Shown piece after piece: positions 51,963 through 60,747 of a stretch of 64,000 bases of DNA. Each line of letters begins with the position of its first letter. Position 1 is the first letter of the stretch. Both the position numbers and the translations under genes were made by a program. The notes beneath the pieces were generated by a model. It ran no database searches. It worked only from the letters and a program-made list of their open reading frames with translations, and was not told the DNA's origin. Source of the stretch: Polaromonas sp. (GTDB taxonomy: Bacteria > Pseudomonadota > Gammaproteobacteria > Burkholderiales > Burkholderiaceae_C); NCBI RefSeq assembly GCF_029945685.1, contig NZ_JAQSDA010000014.1, positions 62,001-126,000 on the forward strand. The letters run 5' to 3'.

Positions 51963-52298
51963 ATGCCAATCTACGCTTACAAATGCGAGTCCTGCGGGCA
52001 TACCAAGGACGTTTTGCAAAAAATGTCGGATGTCCCGCTGACCGACTGCCCTCAATGCGGCGCGCCCGCCTTCAAGAAGCAGCTCACCGCGGCCGGATTC
52101 CAGCTCAAGGGTTCCGGCTGGTACGTCACTGACTTCCGCGGCGGGGGTGGTGCCACCGCCGTTCCGCCGGTCAGCGGCGGGGAGGCTCCAGTTGCTGCCG
52201 ACAGCAAGCCTGCTGAGCCGGCCGGGAAAGCAGCCGCTGCCCCTGCGGCGGCCCCGGCTCCCGCGCCGGCGCCTTCCGGCCCCACCAAGGCAAGTTGA
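51963..52298 (+). CDS. FmdB-family zinc-ribbon regulatory protein
   Basis: 111 residues. N-terminal zinc ribbon MPIYAYKCESCGH...CPQCGAP, then LKGSGWYVTDF, and an Ala/Pro-rich tail. The family was named for a putative regulator of formamidase, but its general function is unknown. It overlaps the DUF502 gene by one base (TGATG) and lies in the string fmdB-DUF502-aspS found in betaproteobacteria. Confidence 0.9.
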   Translation: MPIYAYKCESCGHTKDVLQKMSDVPLTDCPQCGAPAFKKQLTAAGFQLKGSGWYVTDFRGGGGATAVPPVSGGEAPVAADSKPAEPAGKAAAAPAAAPAPAPAPSGPTKAS

Positions 52299-52918
52299 TG
52301 GGCTCGATACGCCGATGGTTGCTCGCCGGGTTGCTGGTTCTGGTGCCGCTGGCGGTCACGGTCTGGCTGCTCAACTGGATCATCGGCACGCTGGACCAGA
52401 CCTTGCAGATCCTTCCGTCGGACTGGCATCCCGACAAGCTGCTGGGTTTTCACCTCCCGGGTTTTGGCGTTCTGCTGGCCCTGGCGATTGTGCTGTCCAT
52501 AGGCGCCTTCGCCAGCAACTTCTTCGGCAGGAAGCTGGTCAGCTGGTGGGATGCGCTGCTCAGCCGCATCCCCATCGTCCGGTCCATTTATTCCAGCGTC
52601 AAGCAGGTCTCCGACACCCTGTTTTCGGAGAACGGCAATGCATTCCGCAAGGCCTTGCTGGTGCAGTGGCCGCGCGAAGGCGTCTGGACCATCGCGTTCC
52701 AGACCGGCATGCCGGGGGGCGATGTGGCCAATCACCTTCAGGGGGACTACCTCAGTGTGTATGTCCCGACGACGCCCAATCCCACGGGTGGCTATTTCAT
52801 CATGTTGCCCAAGGCCGACTGCATCGAACTCAAAATGAGTGTTGACGAAGCCTTGACCTATGTGATCTCCATGGGTGTGGTGGTGCCTGGCAGCGCCGCC
52901 AGCTACAAACCGAAATAA
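52298..52918 (+). CDS. DUF502-family membrane protein
   Basis: 206 residues with two membrane helices (LLAGLLVLVPLAVTVWLLNW and FGVLLALAIVLSIGAFASNF) and a C-terminal domain with RIPIVRSIYSSVKQVSDTLF and VYVPTTPNPTGGYFIMLP, both typical of DUF502. No function is established. ATG 52298 shares a base with the fmdB-like stop. aspS follows 48 bases later. Confidence 0.9.
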   Translation: MGSIRRWLLAGLLVLVPLAVTVWLLNWIIGTLDQTLQILPSDWHPDKLLGFHLPGFGVLLALAIVLSIGAFASNFFGRKLVSWWDALLSRIPIVRSIYSSVKQVSDTLFSENGNAFRKALLVQWPREGVWTIAFQTGMPGGDVANHLQGDYLSVYVPTTPNPTGGYFIMLPKADCIELKMSVDEALTYVISMGVVVPGSAASYKPK

Positions 52919-52966
52919 TCTTTTCCTCCAGGGCGTGCGAGCGCCACAAGCACAAGCGATTTATCT

Positions 52967-54766
52967 ATGACTTCCCAAATGCGTTCCCACTACTGCGGTC
53001 TGGTGACCGAAGCCCTGATGGGCCAAACTGTGAGCCTGTGCGGCTGGGTCAATCGCCGGCGTGACCACGGCGGCGTGATTTTCATCGACCTGCGCGACCG
53101 CGAGGGTTATGTGCAGGTGGTGTGTGACCCCGACCGTGCCGACATGTTCAAGACGGCCGAAGGCGTGCGCAACGAGTTCTGCGTGCAGATCAAGGGTCTG
53201 GTGCGGGCGCGCCCCGAAGGCACCGTCAATGACGCGCTGAAAAGCGGCAAGATCGAAATCCTGTGCCACGAGCTGACCGTGCTCAACCCGAGCGTGACGC
53301 CGCCGTTCCAGCTCGACGACGACAATCTGTCGGAGACCACCCGCCTGACACATCGCGTGCTGGACCTGCGCCGTCCCTACATGCAGAACAACCTGATGCT
53401 GCGCTACCGCGTGGCCATGGAAACGCGAAAGTTCCTCGATGCCAACGGCTTCATCGACATCGAAACGCCGATGCTGACCAAGAGCACGCCCGAAGGCGCG
53501 CGCGACTACCTGGTGCCCAGCCGCGTCAACGAAGGCATGTTTTTTGCGCTGCCGCAAAGCCCGCAGCTGTTCAAGCAGCTGCTGATGGTGGCGGGCTTCG
53601 ACCGCTACTACCAGATCACCAAATGCTTCCGCGACGAAGACTTGCGTGCCGACCGCCAGCCCGAGTTCACACAGATTGATATCGAGACGTCCTTCATGGG
53701 CGAGCAGGACATCCGAGACCTGTTCCAGGGCATGATCAGCAACATCTTCAAGACCGTGCTGGCCACTGACCTGGGCGAGTTTCCGGTCATGGCTTATGCC
53801 GACGCCATGCACCGCTTCGGCTCCGACAAGCCCGACTTGCGTGTCAACCTGGAGTTCACCGAGCTGACCGACGTGATGGCCGATGTGGACTTCAAGGTCT
53901 TCAGCGCACCGGCCACGACAGCGGGTGGACGCGTGGTGGCCCTGCGTGTGCCGGGTGGCTCCGAGATGAGCCGTGGCGAGATCGACGGCTACACCGAGTT
54001 TGTCAAGATTTACGGCGCCAAGGGGCTGGCGTGGATCAAGGTCAACGACATCACCAAGGGCCGCGACGGCCTGCAGAGTCCCATTGTCAAGAATATCCAC
54101 GACGCAGCGGTGGCCGAGATCCTCAAGCGCACCGGTGCGCAGAACGGCGACATCATTTTCTTCGGCGCCGACAAGGCCAAGGTGGTCAACGACAGCATAG
54201 GTGCGCTGCGCCTGAAGGTCGGCCTGAGCCCCTTCGGCAAGAAGACCGGCATCTTCACCGCCGGCTGGAAGCCGCTATGGGTGGTGGACTTTCCGATGTT
54301 CGAATTCGACGAGGAAGGCCAGCGCTGGAGCGCGGTGCACCACCCGTTCACCGCGCCCAAGGACGGCCATGAGGACTGGATGGACACCGATCCCGGCAAA
54401 TGTATTGCCAAGGCCTACGACATGGTGCTCAACGGCTGGGAGCTCGGTGGCGGCTCGGTGCGTATCCACCGCGCCGAGGTGCAGAGCAAGGTCTTCAATG
54501 CCCTGAAAATCGGACCCGAGGAAGCGCAGGAGAAGTTCGGCTTCCTGCTCGACGCGCTGCAGTACGGCGCGCCACCGCACGGTGGTCTGGCCTTCGGCCT
54601 GGACCGCATTGTCACCATGATGACCGGCGCCGAGTCCATCCGCGACGTGATTGCCTTCCCCAAGACCCAGCGCGCGCAGTGTCTGCTCACGCACGCGCCC
54701 AGCCCGGTCGACGAGAAGCAGCTGCGCGAACTTCACATCCGCCTGCGCAATCCGCAGCCGGTTTGA
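52967..54766 (+). CDS. aspS: Aspartyl-tRNA synthetase
   Basis: Class II synthetase, bacterial type, 599 residues: an anticodon-binding OB domain (1-110), the catalytic core with motif 2 [18 protein letters not shown], a GAD insertion domain (about 290-410), and motif 3 [14 protein letters not shown]. Start [20 protein letters not shown]. Whether it is discriminating or also makes Asp-tRNA-Asn cannot be told here. Confidence 0.97.
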   Translation: MTSQMRSHYCGLVTEALMGQTVSLCGWVNRRRDHGGVIFIDLRDREGYVQVVCDPDRADMFKTAEGVRNEFCVQIKGLVRARPEGTVNDALKSGKIEILCHELTVLNPSVTPPFQLDDDNLSETTRLTHRVLDLRRPYMQNNLMLRYRVAMETRKFLDANGFIDIETPMLTKSTPEGARDYLVPSRVNEGMFFALPQSPQLFKQLLMVAGFDRYYQITKCFRDEDLRADRQPEFTQIDIETSFMGEQDIRDLFQGMISNIFKTVLATDLGEFPVMAYADAMHRFGSDKPDLRVNLEFTELTDVMADVDFKVFSAPATTAGGRVVALRVPGGSEMSRGEIDGYTEFVKIYGAKGLAWIKVNDITKGRDGLQSPIVKNIHDAAVAEILKRTGAQNGDIIFFGADKAKVVNDSIGALRLKVGLSPFGKKTGIFTAGWKPLWVVDFPMFEFDEEGQRWSAVHHPFTAPKDGHEDWMDTDPGKCIAKAYDMVLNGWELGGGSVRIHRAEVQSKVFNALKIGPEEAQEKFGFLLDALQYGAPPHGGLAFGLDRIVTMMTGAESIRDVIAFPKTQRAQCLLTHAPSPVDEKQLRELHIRLRNPQPV

Positions 54767-54795
54767 GGCCCGTCGCCGCTCCTGCCGCGGCGTCA

Positions 54796-54853
54796 GTTTG
54801 CTACGTTATTAATAGCTGCTTGCGTCCGGTTTGACTGGGCTGAAAGCCTGTGA
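54796..54853 (+). repeat. Palindromic element copy K (aspS/nudB gap)
   Basis: Plus-strand copy: TTGCTACGTTATTAATAGCT, then GCTTGCGTCCG, ACTGGGCTG, AAGCC and TGTGA. It lies between aspS and nudB. Confidence 0.7.
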
Positions 54854-54941
54854 GGCATGTGATTCCCGGCGGACCCAGGTCGATGTATCCGGTGCGTCGG
54901 CACTGCTGCCTTGCCATCTCGCCGGAACCAGGGAGCAGGAC

Positions 54942-55388
54942 GTGAAACCATGGAAGATTCCCGAGTCGGTGCTGGTGGTCATTCACACCCCGGCGCTCGA
55001 AGTGCTGTTGATCGAGCGCGCGGATCACCCGGGGTTCTGGCAAAGCGTGACCGGCGCGCGGGAAACGCCGGACGAGCCCCTGCTGCAAACCGCGGTGCGC
55101 GAGGTCGGGGAAGAAACCGGCATCGTGGTGGGTCTTGCGGACTTGCGCGACTGGGCGGTTTCCAACATATACGACATCTATCCGCAATGGCGCGGGCGTT
55201 ATGCGCCCGGGGTGACGCGCAACACCGAGCATGTCTTCAGCCTGTGCGTGCCGCGCACCACCGCCGTCACACTGAGTCCGCGCGAACACACGGCCTGCCA
55301 GTGGTTGCCCTGGCTGGAGGCTGCCGACCAGTGCTTTTCAGCGTCCAATGCCGAGGCCATTCTGATGCTGCCCCGCATCCTGGCTTGA
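54942..55388 (+). CDS. nudB: Dihydroneopterin triphosphate diphosphatase
   Basis: Nudix enzyme of folate synthesis that removes pyrophosphate from dihydroneopterin triphosphate, the product of FolE. 148 residues. GTG start at 54942 after GGGAGCAGGAC. FWQSVTGARETPDEPL and AVREVGEETGI form the Nudix box, with one extra residue between G and E relative to the strict pattern. GVTRNTEHVFSL is the typical NudB C-terminal part. clsB starts 10 bases after its stop. Confidence 0.88.
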   Translation: MKPWKIPESVLVVIHTPALEVLLIERADHPGFWQSVTGARETPDEPLLQTAVREVGEETGIVVGLADLRDWAVSNIYDIYPQWRGRYAPGVTRNTEHVFSLCVPRTTAVTLSPREHTACQWLPWLEAADQCFSASNAEAILMLPRILA

Positions 55389-55398
55389 GGCCGCGCGC

Positions 55399-56643
55399 AT
55401 GAACGTCCTGCGCCGCTCGGAAACCCTGCAGCTGCTGGAAGGCGGGCAACAGTATTTTCCGGCCCTGATCCGCGCCATCGACGCTGCCACCGCCTGGGTG
55501 CAGTTCGAGACCTATATTTTTGATGTGCACCGGTCTGGCGAGGCTGTGGCCGAGGCGCTGGCGCGGGCCGCGCGGCGTGGCGTGCGTGTCGAGGTGCTGG
55601 TGGACGGCATTGGCTCCGACCCCCTGCCACCGGCATGGCAGCAAAAAATGAAGGAGGCCGGTGTGCAGTGGCTGGTGTATTCGCCGCTGGCGTCCGGCCT
55701 GGGCGGGCTGGGCCTGCTGGTGCCCGACCGCTGGCGCCGCCTGCACCGCAAGCTGTGCGTGGTGGACCAGCGCACTGTTTTTTGCGGCGGCATCAATGTG
55801 CTGGACGACTTTTACGACCCCAACCACGGCGACCTGCAGGCCGCCCGCTTTGACTTTGCGGTGGCGGTCACCGGGCCCATGGCCGCCGAAGCGGCAGAGG
55901 CCATGGCCCTGTTGTGGTGGCGCGTGCAGGCCGGTTACAGCGCGCGGCAAAACCATCTGGCTGCCGCCTGGGAGAAATTCAAGGCAGGCGGTTATGGCCG
56001 CCGCACTGAAGCAAAGGGGCTGTCCGACCCGGCGGCGGCTGCGGGGCCGGGCAACGCAGGCGCGTCCGGCGGCAAGGCCGCGCTGGTGCTGCGGGACAAC
56101 CTGCGCAACCGCGGCAGTATTGAAAAGGTGTACCGCCAGGCGATCGGCCGGGCGCGCCACGAAATATTGATTGCGAACGCCTACTTTGTGCCCGGCGGCA
56201 AACTCAGACGCGCCCTGATCAAGGCCGCCAGACGCGGCGTTCATGTGACCCTGCTGCTGCAGGGCCGCTACGAGTACTTCATGCAGTACCACGCTGCGCG
56301 GCCGGTTTATGGTGCCTTGCTGGCCGCAGGGGTGGAGATTCACGAGTACGAGGCCAGTTTTCTGCACGCCAAGGTGGCGGTGATTGACGGGCACTGGGCC
56401 ACCGTCGGCTCGTCCAACCTCGACCCGCTGAGCCTGCTGCTGGCGCGCGAGGCCAATGTGGTGATTGAAGACAAGGTCTTTGCCGGTGAGCTGCGCGACA
56501 GCCTGCGCACCGCAATAGCCGGGCACGGACGCCTGCTCGATCCCGTCGCCTACAGCCAGCGGCCCTGGCGCCAGCGTATTCTGGACCACGTCGCCCATGC
56601 GCTGATGCGCCTGGCCATTTTTGTGTCAGGCCAGCGGTACTGA
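55399..56643 (+). CDS. clsB: Cardiolipin synthase B (phospholipase D family)
   Basis: 414 residues with two PLD domains; catalytic HKD motifs HRKLCVVDQRTVFCGG (about 115-130) and HAKVAVIDGHWATVGSSN (about 321-338). No N-terminal membrane helices, which separates ClsB from ClsA. Cardiolipin formed at the inner membrane supports respiratory and export complexes. 10 bases after nudB. Confidence 0.92.
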   Translation: MNVLRRSETLQLLEGGQQYFPALIRAIDAATAWVQFETYIFDVHRSGEAVAEALARAARRGVRVEVLVDGIGSDPLPPAWQQKMKEAGVQWLVYSPLASGLGGLGLLVPDRWRRLHRKLCVVDQRTVFCGGINVLDDFYDPNHGDLQAARFDFAVAVTGPMAAEAAEAMALLWWRVQAGYSARQNHLAAAWEKFKAGGYGRRTEAKGLSDPAAAAGPGNAGASGGKAALVLRDNLRNRGSIEKVYRQAIGRARHEILIANAYFVPGGKLRRALIKAARRGVHVTLLLQGRYEYFMQYHAARPVYGALLAAGVEIHEYEASFLHAKVAVIDGHWATVGSSNLDPLSLLLAREANVVIEDKVFAGELRDSLRTAIAGHGRLLDPVAYSQRPWRQRILDHVAHALMRLAIFVSGQRY

Positions 56644-56676
56644 TTTTTTTTCGCTCCCTGTCGCTCATACCCTCCG

Positions 56677-57735
56677 ATGCAGGACCTGATTGTTCAACGG
56701 CCCCAGGGCCTGTACTGCCCGCCGGGTGATTTTTACATCGATCCCTGGCGACCGGTGGAGCGGGCCGTCATCACGCACGCGCACGCCGACCACGCCCGTC
56801 CTGGCCACGCGCACTACCTGGCGGCGAGCCAGGCAGAAGGCGTGCTGCGCTCGCGCCTGGGCCAGGGCATCCGCCTGCAGACCCTGGCTTATGGCCAGCA
56901 GATCACCCACCACGGCGTGACGCTGTCGCTGCACCCGGCCGGCCATGTGCTGGGCTCGGCGCAGGTGCGGCTGCAATATCGGGGTGCGGGGGGCGGGCAG
57001 ACCTGGGTCGCCAGTGGCGATTACAAGGTGGCACCCGATGCCACCTGCACCCCGTTCGAGGCGGTGCGCTGCGATGTTTTCATTACCGAGTCCACCTTCG
57101 GGCTGCCGATTTACCGCTGGCGTCCGGATACCGAGCTGCTTGCCGGGATCAACGCCTGGTGGGCCGCCAATGCGGCGGCCGGCCGCGCCAGTGTGTTGAT
57201 GTGTTACAGCTTCGGCAAGGCGCAGCGCATCCTCAGCGGCGTCGACGCATCGATTGCGCCCATCATCGTGCACGGCGCGGTGCAAACCCTCAACCAGGCT
57301 TACCGCGCGGCGGGCGTGGCGCTGCCCGAAACGCGGACGGTTGAAGAAGTCAGCGATGCGGGGGATTTCAAGCGTGCGCTGGTGCTGTGCCCTCCGGGCG
57401 CTGCGGCAGGCCCCTGGGTGAAGCGCTTCGGCGATTTCAGCGACGCTTTTGCCAGCGGCTGGATGCAGGTGCGCGGAGCGCGACGGCGCGGCGCCTACGA
57501 CCAGGGCTTCCCGCTCAGCGACCATGCCGACTGGCCGGGCCTGATGGGCGCCATCGCCGCCACCGGCGCGCAGCGCGTGATCGTCACCCACGGCAGTGTG
57601 CCGGTGATGGTGCGTTATCTGTCCGAGCAGGGGCTGCAGGCCGGGGCATTTCACACCGAGTATGGTGACGCCGCGGTGGAAGAACAGAGTGAGACCGTGC
57701 CGCAGGCGCCAACGACAGCGCAGAGCGGGCCATGA
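56677..57735 (+). CDS. Ligase-associated DNA exonuclease (metallo-beta-lactamase fold)
   Basis: 352 residues. MBL motif THAHADHARPGH, GHVLGSAQV, SGDYK and a beta-CASP-like region (LMCYSFGKAQRIL; PLSDHADWPGL; VTHGSVPVM), as in the ligase-associated exonuclease family. It overlaps the ATP-dependent ligase by 4 bases (ATGA), so both probably act in one end-processing and sealing reaction. Confidence 0.9.
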   Translation: MQDLIVQRPQGLYCPPGDFYIDPWRPVERAVITHAHADHARPGHAHYLAASQAEGVLRSRLGQGIRLQTLAYGQQITHHGVTLSLHPAGHVLGSAQVRLQYRGAGGGQTWVASGDYKVAPDATCTPFEAVRCDVFITESTFGLPIYRWRPDTELLAGINAWWAANAAAGRASVLMCYSFGKAQRILSGVDASIAPIIVHGAVQTLNQAYRAAGVALPETRTVEEVSDAGDFKRALVLCPPGAAAGPWVKRFGDFSDAFASGWMQVRGARRRGAYDQGFPLSDHADWPGLMGAIAATGAQRVIVTHGSVPVMVRYLSEQGLQAGAFHTEYGDAAVEEQSETVPQAPTTAQSGP

Positions 57736-59426
57736 AACATTTCGCCCGGCTGTTCACGGAAATCGACAGCACTACCTCAACCAACGCCAAGGTCGAGGCG
57801 CTGCAGCGGTACTTCGCCCGCACGGCGGCGCAGGACGCCGCCTGGGCGGTGTACTTTCTGTCGGGCGGCAAGCCGCGCCAGGTGGTGAAGACGGCCACGC
57901 TGCGCGCGCTGGCCTGCGAGGTGGCGGGCATTGCCGACTGGTTGTTCGAAGAGAGTTACCAGGCCGTTGGCGATCTGGCCGAAACCATTGCCCATATCCT
58001 GCCGCTGGAGAGCGTTGATTCGGATCTGGGTCTGGCTGACTGGGTGGAAAACCGGTTGCTGCCGCTGCGCGGCCTGCCTGAGGACGAGGTGGCGCAGCGC
58101 GTCAAGTCCTACTGGCACGAGCTGGACGCACAGGGGCGCTTTCTGCTGGTCAAGCTGGTGGGTGGCGGCTTTCGGGTGGGCGTCAGCAAGTTGCTGGTGC
58201 AGCGTGCGCTGGCGGCCTGGTCTGGCGTGGACGCCAAACGCATCGCGCAACGCATGATGGGTTACACGGACGCCAAAAGCCCGCCGTCTGCTATTAAATA
58301 TGAAGCACTTGTCGCAGATGGGACGGGGGCTAGGGCCGATATTCTTGATGCAGGTCAGCCTTACCCGTTTTTCCTGGCGCATCCGCTGGACACGCCGCTG
58401 GAAGCCCTGGAGGCCAGGCTCGGGCCGGTAGCGGACTGGCAGGTGGAGTGGAAGTACGACGGCATCCGCGGCCAGGTGGTCAAGCGCGCCGGTCAGGTCT
58501 GGCTCTGGTCGCGCGGCGAAGAACTGGTGACCGAACGCTTTCCGGAAATTGTGGCGCTGGCGCAGACCCTGCCCGACGGCACGGTGCTGGACGGGGAAAT
58601 TCTGGTGTGGGGCGAGGGCGCGCCCGCGCCGTTTGCCCTGCTGCAGCAGCGCACAGGCCGAAAAACGCTGGGCCGCAAGATGCTGGCCGAGGTGCCGGTG
58701 ACCTTCATGGCCTACGACCTGCTGGAGCTCGGCGGCCAGGATCTGCGCGAGCAGACCCAGCAGCTGCGCCGCCAGAAACTGGAGCAGGTGCTGGCGGCCA
58801 CGCCGCTGAAGATGTCGCCCATTCAACGCCTGGCCTCCTGGCCGGCATACGCCACCCTGCGAGCCGAGTCGCGCGCGCGTGGCGTCGAGGGCTTCATGCT
58901 CAAGCGCCTGGATGCCGCCTACGGCACCGGCCGCAGCAAAGCCGATGGCTTGTGGTGGAAGTGGAAGGTGGAACCCATGACGATCGACGGCGTGTTGATC
59001 TATGCGCAAGCCGGTCACGGGCGGCGCGCCTCGCTCTACACCGACTACACCTTTGCCGTGTGGAGCCGCGCGCCGCAGGACGCCGCAGAGGCAGCCGCCG
59101 TGCTCGATGCCATCGCGCGTCGCGAAGCCGCGCAAGCCGGGGCGCTGCAACTGGTGGCCTTTGCCAAGGCCTATTCCGGCCTGACCGACGAAGAGTTCAA
59201 ACGCATCGACAGCGTGATCCGTAAAACCACGCTGGAGAAGTTTGGCCCGGTGCGCAGTGTCAGGCCAACGCTGGTGTTTGAGCTCGGTTTTGAGGGCATC
59301 AACCGCAGCCCCAGGCACAAAAGCGGCATGGCGCTGCGTTTTCCACGCATGCTGCGCATCCGGGACGACAAGCCCCTGCACGAGGCCAATACCCTGGAGG
59401 ACCTCAAATTGCTCCTGAATTCATAG
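57732..59426 (+). CDS. ATP-dependent DNA ligase (ligase-associated cassette type)
   Basis: 564 residues. N-terminal helical domain (1-180), nucleotidyltransferase domain with the adenylated Lys in EWKYDGIRGQVV (motif I), motif III TVLDGEILVW, motif IV GFMLKRLDA and motif V KWKVEPMTIDGVL, and a C-terminal OB domain. One palindromic element copy covers codons about 186-205, in the linker before the nucleotidyltransferase domain. A second copy overlaps the stop codon. It is paired with the exonuclease upstream; no Lhr-type helicase or PdeM gene follows. Confidence 0.92.
   Translation: MKHFARLFTEIDSTTSTNAKVEALQRYFARTAAQDAAWAVYFLSGGKPRQVVKTATLRALACEVAGIADWLFEESYQAVGDLAETIAHILPLESVDSDLGLADWVENRLLPLRGLPEDEVAQRVKSYWHELDAQGRFLLVKLVGGGFRVGVSKLLVQRALAAWSGVDAKRIAQRMMGYTDAKSPPSAIKYEALVADGTGARADILDAGQPYPFFLAHPLDTPLEALEARLGPVADWQVEWKYDGIRGQVVKRAGQVWLWSRGEELVTERFPEIVALAQTLPDGTVLDGEILVWGEGAPAPFALLQQRTGRKTLGRKMLAEVPVTFMAYDLLELGGQDLREQTQQLRRQKLEQVLAATPLKMSPIQRLASWPAYATLRAESRARGVEGFMLKRLDAAYGTGRSKADGLWWKWKVEPMTIDGVLIYAQAGHGRRASLYTDYTFAVWSRAPQDAAEAAAVLDAIARREAAQAGALQLVAFAKAYSGLTDEEFKRIDSVIRKTTLEKFGPVRSVRPTLVFELGFEGINRSPRHKSGMALRFPRMLRIRDDKPLHEANTLEDLKLLLNS
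58287..58346 (+). repeat. Palindromic element copy L, inside the ligase gene
   Basis: Plus-strand copy: TCTGCTATTAAATATGAAGC, then ACTTGTCGC, GGGGGCTAGGGCCGATATTC. It is one of the more diverged copies (GAAGC instead of ATAGC), yet the GGGCTA-GGCCGAT tail is well kept. Confidence 0.55.
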
Positions 59427-59466
59427 CTGCCAACGACCGCCCATCAAGGGCTGAATGCGTAAACCC
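59408..59466 (+). repeat. Palindromic element copy M, overlapping the ligase stop
   Basis: Plus-strand copy: ATTGCTCCTGAATTCATAGC, then TGCCAACGACCGCCCATC, AAGGGCTG, ATGCGTAAAC. The ATAGC block supplies the TAG stop of the ligase gene (59424-59426). It runs into the leader of folE. Confidence 0.6.
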
Positions 59467-59516
59467 CTCGCAAAAGTGGGGCATGCGGGTTTGGGGCCGG
59501 GCTGGTAACATCCTGC

Positions 59517-60248
59517 ATGCTCATGAAATCCAACACGCCTGATTCCCCGGCCCCTCTCGACGAAGGAACGCCGGTCTCCGTCAAGATCCGCGAACGCCTC
59601 GCCCTGGCGAAAAAACGCTTCAATGCCAACGACAACATCGCCGCCTTTATCGAGCCGGGCGACCTGGAAAAGCTGCTGGACGAGGTGGAAGGCAAGATGC
59701 AGGGCGTGCTCGACAGCCTGGTGATCGACACCGCGCGCGACCACAACACCCACAACACCGCGCGCCGCGTGGCCAAGATGTACCTCAACGAGGTATTCAA
59801 GGGCCGGTATGTCACCGCCCCCACGATCACCGAGTTTCCCAACGCCGAGCACCTCAACGAACTGATGATCGTCGGGCCCATCACGGTGCGCAGCGCCTGC
59901 TCGCACCACTTCTGCCCGGTGATCGGCCAGGTCTGGATCGGCGTGATGCCCAACGAGCACACCAACGTCATCGGCCTGTCCAAATACGCGCGCCTGGCCG
60001 AATGGGTCATGGGCCGCCCCCAGATCCAGGAAGAAGCCGTGGTACAGCTGGCCGACCTGATCCAGGAAAAAACCCAGCCCGACGGCCTGGCCATCGTCAT
60101 GGAGGCCAGCCACTACTGCATGGGCTGGCGCGGCGTGAAGGACATGGACAGCAAGATGATCAACTCCGTCATGCGCGGGGTGTTCCTCAAGGACCCCAAC
60201 CTGCGCCGCGAATTTTTGTCGCTCATCCCCAAAAAGAGCAACAGCTAA
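59517..60248 (+). CDS. folE: GTP cyclohydrolase I
   Basis: Converts GTP to 7,8-dihydroneopterin triphosphate, the entry to folate and pterins. 243 residues. Zinc ligands are in SACSHHFCP (Cys and His) and HYCMGWRGV; the motif is CSHH rather than the common CEHH. ARRVAKMYLNEVF is conserved. Two ATGs (59517 and 59523) precede KSNTPDS, and no ribosome site is visible; a TAACAT box lies 5 bases before the first ATG. Its product is the substrate of nudB, 4 kb upstream on the same strand. Confidence 0.92.
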   Translation: MLMKSNTPDSPAPLDEGTPVSVKIRERLALAKKRFNANDNIAAFIEPGDLEKLLDEVEGKMQGVLDSLVIDTARDHNTHNTARRVAKMYLNEVFKGRYVTAPTITEFPNAEHLNELMIVGPITVRSACSHHFCPVIGQVWIGVMPNEHTNVIGLSKYARLAEWVMGRPQIQEEAVVQLADLIQEKTQPDGLAIVMEASHYCMGWRGVKDMDSKMINSVMRGVFLKDPNLRREFLSLIPKKSNS

Positions 60249-60257
60249 GGACACACG

Positions 60258-60683
60258 ATGTTGGTACGACTTCTTTACGCGAGCCGCTCGGTCAACCCCG
60301 GCTCCAGCGATCTCACCGAATCCATCCTCGCGCAGTCGCGCAGCCACAACCCGGCCATGGGCATCACCGGCATCCTCTGTTACGGCGGCGGCATTTTCCT
60401 GCAGGCCCTCGAAGGCGGGCGCATGCAGATCAGCGAGCTCTACGGCCACATTCAGAAAGACCCGCGCCACAAGGATGTGGTGCTGCTGCATTACGAGGAA
60501 ATCTCCGAGCGCCGTTTTGGCGGCTGGACCATGGGCCAGGTCAATGTCGAGCGTATCAACGCCTCCATCCTGCTCAAATACTCCGAGAAAGCCGAGCTGG
60601 ACCCTTACTCGGTGTCGGGCAAGGTGTCGCTGGCCTTGCTGGAAGACCTGATGGCCACCGCCTCGATTTGCGGCAAGGTCTGA
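60258..60683 (+). CDS. BLUF-domain blue-light sensor protein
   Basis: 141 residues, essentially one BLUF domain binding FAD: VRLLYASRSV (the photoactive Tyr at position 7), NPAMGITGILCY (Asn) and FLQALEGGRMQISELYGHI (Gln), then DPRHKDVVLLHYEEISERRF. No output domain is fused, so it would act by protein-protein contact. It lies 9 bases after folE, suggesting a shared transcript. The partner is unknown. Confidence 0.9.
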   Translation: MLVRLLYASRSVNPGSSDLTESILAQSRSHNPAMGITGILCYGGGIFLQALEGGRMQISELYGHIQKDPRHKDVVLLHYEEISERRFGGWTMGQVNVERINASILLKYSEKAELDPYSVSGKVSLALLEDLMATASICGKV

Positions 60684-60747
60684 GTTTTCCCGGCCAGGCG
60701 GCTGCGCGGGCGCACGGCGTTCATGCGCGCTGCCCGCCGCTTGCGCC

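Noticed and set aside
56641..56655. T-run after clsB as a terminator
   Set aside because: The nearest stem (CTGGCC/GGCCAG) ends about nine bases before the T-run, too far for an intrinsic terminator.
57777..59381. 534-codon open frame antisense to the ligase gene
   Set aside because: Ligase motifs I, III, IV and V are all on the plus strand.
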